DNA of 33,594 nucleotides from an uncultured Bifidobacterium sp. Lineage in GTDB: Bacteria > Actinomycetota > Actinomycetes > Actinomycetales > Bifidobacteriaceae. Within the stretch, counting starts at the first letter, position 1. Every line of letters begins with the position of its first letter. The notes under the pieces were generated by a model that was given only the letters and a program-made list of their open reading frames with translations, was not told where the DNA came from and searched no databases. The stretch spans positions 1 to 33,594 of the forward strand of contig NZ_CALYOY010000025.1 of assembly GCF_945269915.1 (NCBI RefSeq). Direction: 5' to 3'. This document shows positions 7,821 through 13,934 of this stretch, one piece after another. The position numbers and the translations under genes are program-made.

Positions 7821-8591
7821 TCAATCCTCGCCGGGGCCACCCAGGAGGAGGCGCTCCACCAGGGTGATGAGGGCCAGGAGGATGGCCGTCAGGATGATGA
7901 TGACCAGGGTGGCCGAGAAGATCAGGGATGTCCTGAAGGAGTTGAAGGCCGACTGGAGCCAGATTCCCAGACCGTTCCGGGCACCCAGGTACTCCGATGT
8001 GGCTGCGGTGGCGAAGGCGTAGGCGGCGCTGATCCTCAATCCGCCGAAGACCTGGCGGGCCGCCACCCTCAGTTTCACGTGCCAGAGGGCCCAAGCCTTG
8101 GTCGCCCCGCAGTTCAGGGCCACGTCCTGGTAGAAAGGCGGCACCGCATCCAGACCTCGGCAGGTCTGTACGACGATGGGAAAGAGGGCGAATACGGCCA
8201 CGATGATCACCTTGCCCAGGGGTTCGAATCCGAACCAGATCACGAAAAGGGGGGCGATGGTGATCAGGGGGATCATCTGGGCCCCGGCGATCAGGGGGTA
8301 GATGGCATCGTGGAGGGTTCGCCAGGCGTGGATGGCCAGGCCGGTCACCAACCCCAGGACGGAGGCCAGGAGGAAACCCAGGAACCCCTCCATCCCGGTG
8401 ATGGCCGTGGCCGGAGTCAGGTCGTCAAGGTTATCGAAGGTGGCCTGGACGATCTGGCTGGGAGAGGGAAGGACCTGGTCGGGCACCCTGCCCAGACGCA
8501 CGGCCGCCTCCCACATCGCCAGGAGGGCCACCAGGGTCAGGGTCGGTGCCAGAAATCGGGTCCACCCCCGCCTTGGTCCGGTCTCCCTCAC
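7821..8591 (-). CDS. ABC transporter permease (SsuC/ThiX/TauC type)
   Basis: The 256-aa inner-membrane protein has about six hydrophobic segments and the BPD-type coupling loop (LNCGATKAWALWHVKLRVAA, about two thirds along). This is the nitrate/sulfonate/taurine/pyrimidine-precursor permease class. The start is GTG 8591, because GTGA then overlaps the stop of the upstream lipoprotein gene by 4 nt and GGAGG lies about 9 nt upstream. Longer starts would overlap the lipoprotein gene more. It works with the binding protein encoded directly upstream. No ATPase gene follows: the next gene is DUF805. The energising subunit must therefore be encoded elsewhere. Confidence 0.87.
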   Translation of the reverse strand: MRETGPRRGWTRFLAPTLTLVALLAMWEAAVRLGRVPDQVLPSPSQIVQATFDNLDDLTPATAITGMEGFLGFLLASVLGLVTGLAIHAWRTLHDAIYPLIAGAQMIPLITIAPLFVIWFGFEPLGKVIIVAVFALFPIVVQTCRGLDAVPPFYQDVALNCGATKAWALWHVKLRVAARQVFGGLRISAAYAFATAATSEYLGARNGLGIWLQSAFNSFRTSLIFSATLVIIILTAILLALITLVERLLLGGPGED

Positions 8592-9688
8592 TGCTTCGCC
8601 GCCTCCTTGACGAACCGGTCGGTCCACAGGTCGGCGGCCTGGGGCGCCTTCCTGGGATTCCCCCGCCTGGCGTCCTTGTAGGTGCCCGCCTTGAACTGGA
8701 AGTCCAGATAGCTTTGGGCGTCATTCATGTCGATCATGCCGCTGATGGCCTTCTGACCCGGCTGTTCCAGCCAGTACCCCTCCTTGACGATGCTCTCCAT
8801 GGACTTCCTGGCCAGCTCCGGGTCGATGTTCGATCCCTTGGTCTCCTGGACCAGGATTCTTGCTGCCTCGTCCGGGTGGGCCAGGGCGTAGTTGTAGCCC
8901 TTCATGCTGGCGGTGACGAATTTCTGCAGGGCCTTCCGGTGCCCGGGCTGGTCCAGCCAGGAGCTCCTGACCACGAATCCCAGCTGGTCGGGGTTGCCCG
9001 GCACCCCCCATTCCGACTGGGTGAAGCAGTGCAGGGCCGGACCCTTCAGCTGGCTCTCCACCCCCTCCCAGTTGGCGTAGAAGCCGGCGAAGTCGCCCTT
9101 GCCGCTGGTCAGGGTGGCGAAGGTGTTGGTCCCGCTGGTCACCCGCTTGAAGTCGCCCCTGCCACCCGCGTACCGGATCATCTGTTTGACCACCGCCGTC
9201 TGCTCGGCGGACCCGAAGCTGACGAAGGTCTTGCCGTCGAAATCCCTGGGGGTCTGGATGTCGGTCCGGGAGGCCAGGGAGCACCAGCGTGCCACCGAGT
9301 GCTGGCCCAGGTTGAAGACCTGTTTCAGGCTGGACCCCTGGGAGTTGAAGGTGGCCAGGTTGCTCAGCTTGGAGAAACCCACATCGGCCACCTTGTTCTG
9401 AACCGAGGTCTCGGCCCCGGCCTGGGCGGTGGGCAGGATCCTGACCTCGACCCCGGCCTCCTTGAAGTAGCCCAGGTGCCGGGCCGTGTAGATGCCCACG
9501 TGGTTGGTGTTGGGGGTCCAGTCCAGCATGAAGGAGATGTGGGAGTCGTCATCCGCCTCGGCGTTCCTTCCCGCCCCGCAGCCTGCCAGTGACAGCCCCA
9601 TGACCGTTGCGCTCGCCAGGGCCGTCAGCCTGAAGACCGGTCCCCGGGGCCCTTTTGCCCGGTCCATGCCTGCCTTGGATTCCCTCAT
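8588..9688 (-). CDS. ABC transporter substrate-binding lipoprotein, NMT1/THI5-like
   Basis: The 366-aa extracytoplasmic lipoprotein has a basic N-terminus, a hydrophobic core and the lipobox LSLAGC (Cys lipidated). The mature protein opens with SFMLDWTPNTNHVGIYTARHLG in pieces, followed by YFKEAGVEVRI. This is the hallmark of the NMT1/THI5 family that includes ThiY (pyrimidine precursors of thiamin) and SsuA relatives. ATG 9688 is preferred because GGAAGGCAAGGTG precedes it; ATG 9727 has no ribosome site and ATG 9667 is possible. A thiamin-precursor substrate is suggested by the family, but no TPP riboswitch is present upstream. Confidence 0.85.
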   Translation of the reverse strand: MRESKAGMDRAKGPRGPVFRLTALASATVMGLSLAGCGAGRNAEADDDSHISFMLDWTPNTNHVGIYTARHLGYFKEAGVEVRILPTAQAGAETSVQNKVADVGFSKLSNLATFNSQGSSLKQVFNLGQHSVARWCSLASRTDIQTPRDFDGKTFVSFGSAEQTAVVKQMIRYAGGRGDFKRVTSGTNTFATLTSGKGDFAGFYANWEGVESQLKGPALHCFTQSEWGVPGNPDQLGFVVRSSWLDQPGHRKALQKFVTASMKGYNYALAHPDEAARILVQETKGSNIDPELARKSMESIVKEGYWLEQPGQKAISGMIDMNDAQSYLDFQFKAGTYKDARRGNPRKAPQAADLWTDRFVKEAAKQ

Positions 9689-10107
9689 TCCTGTCACCTT
9701 GCCTTCCCGGCACTCCCTGGTGCCCATGACCGGTGTGCTGTCTTGACGGGAAGGTGAGGAGCCCGCGCGACGTTCACGACCGGTGCTGCCGATCCATATA
9801 CGAAACGTGTTGTGACACGGTTGCTGCCACCAACCGCGCGAACAAGACCATTGTAGAACCTACCATAAATGCGCAGCGGGGAAAGCCCGCCGTTGCGGAT
9901 TGCGGGGGAAGGTCCGTGTGCGATCTCAGGTGAAAGGTTTTATCAACTCACCGTATACTGGTGATGCAAGAGGGAGCCTCTGACCCGGAGACATAGGGGG
10001 ATGGAGGTGGCGAATGATGAGGTCGCTACGGGACCGACCATATCCGGCCGGGCCGAACCTGTGATTCGCGTGGAAGCATCGAGGGCGGTACAAAGGGGTT
10101 GGCGGTC
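9689..10107. promoter_or_regulatory. Divergent intergenic region between ABC importer and LacI gene
   Basis: This 419-nt stretch has no supported gene. CGTGT-TGTG-ACACG (9806-9819) is an inverted repeat about 120 nt upstream of the lipoprotein start, beside the AT-rich CATATACG. TCACC-N7-GGTGA (9948-9952 and 9960-9964) encloses TATACT (9954-9959), a good -10 element about 150 nt upstream of the LacI gene. The matching -35 position (TGAAAG) is weak. The second dyad overlying the -10 is where an autoregulating LacI repressor could sit. GCGGG-GAAAG-CCCGC near 9876 is a small extra hairpin. Confidence 0.4.
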
Positions 10108-11130
10108 ATGGCACGTATAACAATCACCGATGTGGCCAGGCGGTCGGGCATGTCCATATCCACGGTCTCCCAGGCCCTGAACGGGACGGGGCGGATCTCC
10201 AAGCCGACCAAGCTCCTGGTCAGGAAGGCGGCTGATGAATTGGGGTACATACCCGACAGCCGCGCACGCTCCATGCGTTCCTCCCGATCCAGGGCGGTCG
10301 GACTCCTGGTCCCCGACATTCGCAACGCCTACTTCTCCGAACTGGTCTACGCCGTTCAGGACCAGCTCTACCGGAAGGGGTACGCCCCCCTGATCGGGGT
10401 CTCCTCCTGCGAGGAGTCACGGGCGGAGGACTTCTACCGGATCCTCCTGTCCAGGCATATGGACGGGGTCATCGTGGTCCCCGACGGGCCGACCTCGCCC
10501 ATGCTGACCACCCTCCTCGCAAGTGACTTCCCCGTGGTCTTCGCCGACAGGCCGGAGACGAGCGCCCCCGATGCCCCCCTGGTCGATTCCGATCCGACCC
10601 TGGGGCTGGTCGGCGCCCTGAATACCTTGGTGGCCAAGGGGTTCGACCGGGTCGTCTTCGTGCCGGGGCCGGAGGAACGCTCCGCCACCTTCAGGGAACG
10701 TGAGCAGGCCTTCCTTGATCAGGCGGCCATCCACCCCTCCCTGCAGGGCCGGGTGGCGACTGACGGGTTCGGCTCCCAGGATCAGGCCAGGACCACCATG
10801 CTCTCCCTGGTTGATCAGGGGGTCCAGGCCTTCATCTTCGGATACTCGGGCGACGCCATCAGGGCCATCGCCGTCGGCAATGAGATTCGCGCCGACCACG
10901 AAGATATCTGTCTGATCTCCTTCGATGACCTGAAGCTCTTCCGTCTGGTTACCCCCCAGGTCTCCGTCATCTCCCAGCAGGTCGATGCCATGGGGAGGTT
11001 GAGTGTGGACATCCTTCTCTCCATCATCGACGGGGGTTCGGGTTCGGACCGGTCTCAGGACGGGCCGGCCATACGGAACCTTCGTACCCGCACCGAGACC
11101 AGGTTCATTCCCAGGGGGGTCCTGGCCTGA
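10108..11130 (+). CDS. LacI-family transcriptional regulator
   Basis: The 340-aa repressor has the N-terminal LacI helix-turn-helix and hinge at residues 1-60 (ITITDVARRSGMSISTVSQALNG, then GYIPDSRARSMRS). A periplasmic-binding-protein-like effector domain follows (VGLLVPDIRNAYFSELVYAVQ, DGVIVVP, ISFDDLKLFRLVTPQVSVISQ). ATG 10108 is chosen because AAAGGGG (10092-10098) lies about 9 nt upstream. LacI members usually respond to sugars or nucleosides. It is co-oriented with the MFS and hydrolase genes 240 nt downstream and is the natural candidate to control them, possibly also itself. The effector is unknown. Confidence 0.92.
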   Translation: MARITITDVARRSGMSISTVSQALNGTGRISKPTKLLVRKAADELGYIPDSRARSMRSSRSRAVGLLVPDIRNAYFSELVYAVQDQLYRKGYAPLIGVSSCEESRAEDFYRILLSRHMDGVIVVPDGPTSPMLTTLLASDFPVVFADRPETSAPDAPLVDSDPTLGLVGALNTLVAKGFDRVVFVPGPEERSATFREREQAFLDQAAIHPSLQGRVATDGFGSQDQARTTMLSLVDQGVQAFIFGYSGDAIRAIAVGNEIRADHEDICLISFDDLKLFRLVTPQVSVISQQVDAMGRLSVDILLSIIDGGSGSDRSQDGPAIRNLRTRTETRFIPRGVLA

Positions 11131-11268
11131 CGGGGAGGGGTGCGCTGGCCTTTGCCCGAGCCCGGAAAACGGCGGAATCCGTCCCCGATCCATCTTCTCC
11201 GTGTCGGGGGAGGGGGGTAGCTTTTAGCCATGTGGTGCCAGGCGTTCATCATTGGCGAAAAGGAGTGA

Positions 11269-11343
11269 GTGAAACAAGCACCTGAAGGCGTTTGCTTGGA
11301 ATGCAACCGGGTATCACACTTCATCAGTGCAATGCAGCATTGA
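11269..11343 (+). CDS. Possible 24-codon leader peptide upstream of MFS gene
   Basis: GTG 11269 follows AAAAGGAG (11258-11265) and opens a 24-codon frame containing a CLEC motif. It ends at TGA 11341-11343, only 30 nt before the MFS start and inside the small stem TGAGG-TTTTA-CCTCA (11341-11355). The same leader holds AATGC-A-GCATT (11331-11341) and CAAGCA-N12-TGCTTG (11275-11298). The spacing from the Shine-Dalgarno is short (3 nt), so translation is doubtful. The reading frame could equally be chance within a 242-nt untranslated region. Confidence 0.2.
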   Translation: MKQAPEGVCLECNRVSHFISAMQH

Positions 11344-11372
11344 GGTTTTACCTCATTCAAGGAGGTCGTCCA

Positions 11373-12680
11373 ATGAAGTGGCTGTTGAATTATCTAGGTA
11401 TGTCGCGAAAGAGTTTCGGCATCTTCCTCGTCATCACGCTTTCGACATGTATTTATTGGTTTTCCAGCATTAAGAGTGTTATTTACGAGCCTTTCCGTCA
11501 GGCTCTCGGTGTCAGTAACGCCCAGCTGGGCTTCCTGCTTGGTCTCATCGGTTTTGTGCAGATTTTCGGATATGCCCTTCTGGGGTGGCTCCAGGATCTG
11601 CTTCCCATCCGTAAGTTGATTGCGGTTGATCTGTGGGGATACGGTACTTTCGCCCTTATCCTGGGTCTGGTTCCCCATTTGCCCTATTGGTTCCTGGTTC
11701 TCGCCTTCGTCGCCTTCGGTTTCTTCGGTGATGCCATCTACTGGCCCACCATCCAGAAGTCGACCAAGGGTTTGGCCACAGAGAGGACCCAGGCGGCCGC
11801 GTTCAGCACCCAGGAGTGCATACGGTCGGCCATCGGGCTTGTGCTCAACGCCTGCACCCTTGGACTGTTCACCCTGGGTGGTTCGAAGATCTTCGGCGCC
11901 CGCATCGCCATGTGCGCCTACCCCATCTTCATGATGCTCTTCTCCTTCGTGGTTCTCCGGTTCATACCGAAGGATTTCCTCCATGAGCAGGGCAGGAGCG
12001 AGGGCAGGGCCAAAAACGAGAACGGCTTCAAGATGGTGCTTCAGGCCATGAAGCTCCCGATCGTCTGGACCACAGGGTTCGGCGCTGCAGCCACCTACCT
12101 GATCTATGTGGCAGCCAACACGTATTTCCTGCCGTTCGTCCAGGCATCCTTCAAACTGTCGGATGCCGCCGCGGGTCTGTTCGGCATCGTGAATTCCGGT
12201 CTGATGGGTCTGATCGCCGCCGCCCTGTCCGGCGTGCTTGCCACCAAGCGTTTCAGCACCACCCCGCAGTGGATGGCCCTGCTGTATGTCATCGTCGGCC
12301 TGGTCTGTGTCCTGGTCCTGGTCACTCCGCGCAGTTCCGGATGGATGATACCTGTCGTGGTCCTGTGCTGCCTGGTCACCTTCGTCTGCGTCGCCTTGAG
12401 GGCCGTTTATTATGCCCCCATCGGTGAGTACGGTGTGGATTCGGAGATTTCCGCGACAGCCATGTCGATCGCATCCTTCATCGGTTACTGTCCCTCCTTC
12501 TTCGCCTACATGCTCTTCGGCGCCATCATCGATGGTTTCGACACCCAAAAGGCCTATAACATCATCTTCGGTATGCTGGCGGCCTTCAGCGTTTTGGGCA
12601 TTGTTGTCTGCCTCTTGGGCAACAGGGTCATTCTGAACAAGCGCAGGCTTGAGCAGGCCGCCTCTCCGGTCGTATCATGA
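11373..12680 (+). CDS. MFS transporter of the LacI-linked module
   Basis: The 435-aa protein has about 12 hydrophobic segments. It begins MKWLLNYLGMSRKSFGIF, and the TM2-TM3 region reads GYALLGWLQDLLPIRKLIAVDL, a modified MFS loop. A charged central loop (HEQGRSEGRAKNENGFKM) separates the halves. ATG 11373 has the perfect Shine-Dalgarno AAGGAGG 7 nt away. Its early codons are richer in A/T than neighbouring genes, which may hint at acquisition. The gene is followed after 40 nt by the PhnP-like hydrolase, so import of a substrate cleaved by that enzyme is a reasonable inference. The substrate itself is not visible. Confidence 0.87.
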   Translation: MKWLLNYLGMSRKSFGIFLVITLSTCIYWFSSIKSVIYEPFRQALGVSNAQLGFLLGLIGFVQIFGYALLGWLQDLLPIRKLIAVDLWGYGTFALILGLVPHLPYWFLVLAFVAFGFFGDAIYWPTIQKSTKGLATERTQAAAFSTQECIRSAIGLVLNACTLGLFTLGGSKIFGARIAMCAYPIFMMLFSFVVLRFIPKDFLHEQGRSEGRAKNENGFKMVLQAMKLPIVWTTGFGAAATYLIYVAANTYFLPFVQASFKLSDAAAGLFGIVNSGLMGLIAAALSGVLATKRFSTTPQWMALLYVIVGLVCVLVLVTPRSSGWMIPVVVLCCLVTFVCVALRAVYYAPIGEYGVDSEISATAMSIASFIGYCPSFFAYMLFGAIIDGFDTQKAYNIIFGMLAAFSVLGIVVCLLGNRVILNKRRLEQAASPVVS

Positions 12681-12720
12681 GGGGCTTTCCAGACGGGATT
12701 TTCCAGCAAAGGAGCAAAGA

Positions 12721-13569
12721 ATGAAATTTCAACACTTGGGAACCGCTGCCGCAGAACGTATCCCCGGAATCTTCTGCAAGTGTGACCTCTGCAAGTATGC
12801 CCGGAAGGTGGGTGGCAAAGAGATCAGGACCCAATCCCAGGCCCTGGTCGACGATGCCGTCCTTCTGGACTTCCCGGGCGATACCTATTTCCACTTCATC
12901 AAGGAGGACTTCGATCTTCCCTCCATTACCCAGCTTTTCATAACCCACTGGCATTCCGACCATTTCTATGGCGAGGATCTGGCATACCGAATGGATTCCT
13001 ATGCCGATGACAATCCCACCCATATGGATGTCTACGGTTCCGAAACCGTCAAGGGGTTCTATGAGCGGGCCTTCTTCCTGGAGGAGCACTACGACTACAG
13101 CAAGCTGACCTACCATGCGCTCCATCCCGGTGACGCGGTCACCGTCACCGCCGGGAACGGGAAGGAGTACACCGTCCATGCCTTTGAGGCCCGGCATGGT
13201 CACCACTTCGGCGATTGTCTCTTCTACGGACTGACCGATGGGCGCTCCAGCCTGCTCTATGCGCATGACACGGCCTATTTCTATGACTCGACCTGGAAGG
13301 ACATGGAGGAGGCGGGGCTCAAGTATGATTATGTGTCCCTGGACTGCACCCACGGCCTGACCGCGATGAATTCCGACGTGCATATGAACTTCGCCGACAA
13401 TCTCCGTGTCCGTGACCGGATGGTCGGGAAGGGGCTGGCGGACTCGGACACCATATTCGTGTCCAACCATTTCTCCCATCACGGTGATGCCAGCTATGAG
13501 CAGATGCAGGCGGCCGCCGTCAAGGAGGGGTTCATCAGTTCCTATGACGGTATGGTGACCGAAATCTAG
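12721..13569 (+). CDS. PhnP-like metallo-beta-lactamase-fold hydrolase
   Basis: The 282-aa cytoplasmic enzyme carries His76-Trp-His78-Ser-Asp80-His81, the HxHxDH di-metal motif. Further candidate ligands lie in EARHGHHF, YAHDT and SNHFSHHGD. Near the N-terminus Cys19-x-Cys21-x2-Cys24 follows GTAAAERIPG. This Cys triad and glycine-rich opening resemble PhnP, the cyclic-phosphate phosphodiesterase whose Cys residues hold a structural zinc. No C-P lyase genes are present, so a phosphonate role is unlikely. It probably cleaves a cyclic phosphodiester, lactone or similar compound brought in by the MFS protein. ATG 12721 has AAAGGAG upstream. Fold is firm, substrate unknown. Confidence 0.82.
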   Translation: MKFQHLGTAAAERIPGIFCKCDLCKYARKVGGKEIRTQSQALVDDAVLLDFPGDTYFHFIKEDFDLPSITQLFITHWHSDHFYGEDLAYRMDSYADDNPTHMDVYGSETVKGFYERAFFLEEHYDYSKLTYHALHPGDAVTVTAGNGKEYTVHAFEARHGHHFGDCLFYGLTDGRSSLLYAHDTAYFYDSTWKDMEEAGLKYDYVSLDCTHGLTAMNSDVHMNFADNLRVRDRMVGKGLADSDTIFVSNHFSHHGDASYEQMQAAAVKEGFISSYDGMVTEI

Positions 13570-13587
13570 GTCCGTCGGGGGTATCGG

Positions 13588-13627
13588 AATCGGTCGTGCC
13601 ATGGCTGGTGCGACCGATTTCCTTTGC
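13588..13627 (+). terminator. Probable terminator after the hydrolase gene
   Basis: AATCGGTCG (13588-13596) pairs with CGACCGATT (13611-13619). Inner T-G/G-T and CC/GG pairs extend the stem around the loop ATGGCT, and TTTCCTTT follows. The T tract is interrupted, but the position 19 nt after the stop codon fits termination of the LacI-linked module. Confidence 0.6.
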
Positions 13628-13755
13628 CGCCGACAGAGGGGTGGGATGGACAAAAACCTGGGCGTGTTGTTGGGTGGCATGACATCAAGTGAGGGGTGCC
13701 CCTCGATTTTTCCCGATATGCCGCGGCTTTGTGCCTGGACGGGTTTTCCAAGATA

Positions 13756-13771
13756 TGTGATTCAAGTCACA
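13756..13771. promoter_or_regulatory. CRP/FNR- or Rex-type operator upstream of nrdD
   Basis: TGTGATTCAAGTCACA is an exact TGTGA-N6-TCACA palindrome. This half-site arrangement is shared by CRP-family sites and by Rex operators (TGTGAA-N4-TTCACA). Its right arm overlaps a candidate -35 GTCACA (13766-13771) placed 16 nt before TATATC (13788-13793). It lies 12 nt upstream of the first NrdR box. A related site occurs upstream of ndh. Confidence 0.6.
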
Positions 13772-13783
13772 ATCTTCATTGTT

Positions 13784-13799
13784 GCACTATATCTAGTGC
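13784..13799. promoter_or_regulatory. NrdR box 1
   Basis: GCACTATATCTAGTGC is a near-perfect palindrome matching the NrdR consensus (ACACwATATnTnGTGT-like). NrdR is the ATP/dATP-sensing repressor of ribonucleotide reductase genes, and its sites come in pairs about 31 nt apart, as here. The box overlaps the candidate -10 TATATC of nrdD. Confidence 0.8.
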
Positions 13800-13814
13800 T
13801 CCTTTTTCGGTTCT

Positions 13815-13830
13815 CCACTAGATATTGGGG
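13815..13830. promoter_or_regulatory. NrdR box 2
   Basis: CCACTAGATATTGGGG starts exactly 31 nt after box 1, three helical turns, the spacing expected for cooperative NrdR binding. Its right half is weaker than box 1. The rest of the 13570-13934 interval shows only the terminator, the TGTGA-N6-TCACA site and the leader of nrdD. Confidence 0.7.
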
Positions 13831-13934
13831 CATGAGGTGGTAGAGTGGTCTTGTCATCGCAGATGACAAGGATGTAGTTCGCGCCCTTGAAGGGTTGTGC
13901 GGACGTCGGTTTTTTAGCAATGCGAGGAGTGGCG

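Noticed and set aside
9689-9990. TPP riboswitch upstream of the THI5-like importer
   Set aside because: On the importer strand I found neither CTGAGA nor the GAACCTGAT-type second arm in this interval.
10099-10107. TTG start for the LacI regulator three codons earlier
   Set aside because: The AAAGGGG Shine-Dalgarno would directly abut TTG 10099, while ATG 10108 has proper spacing and fits the family N-terminus.
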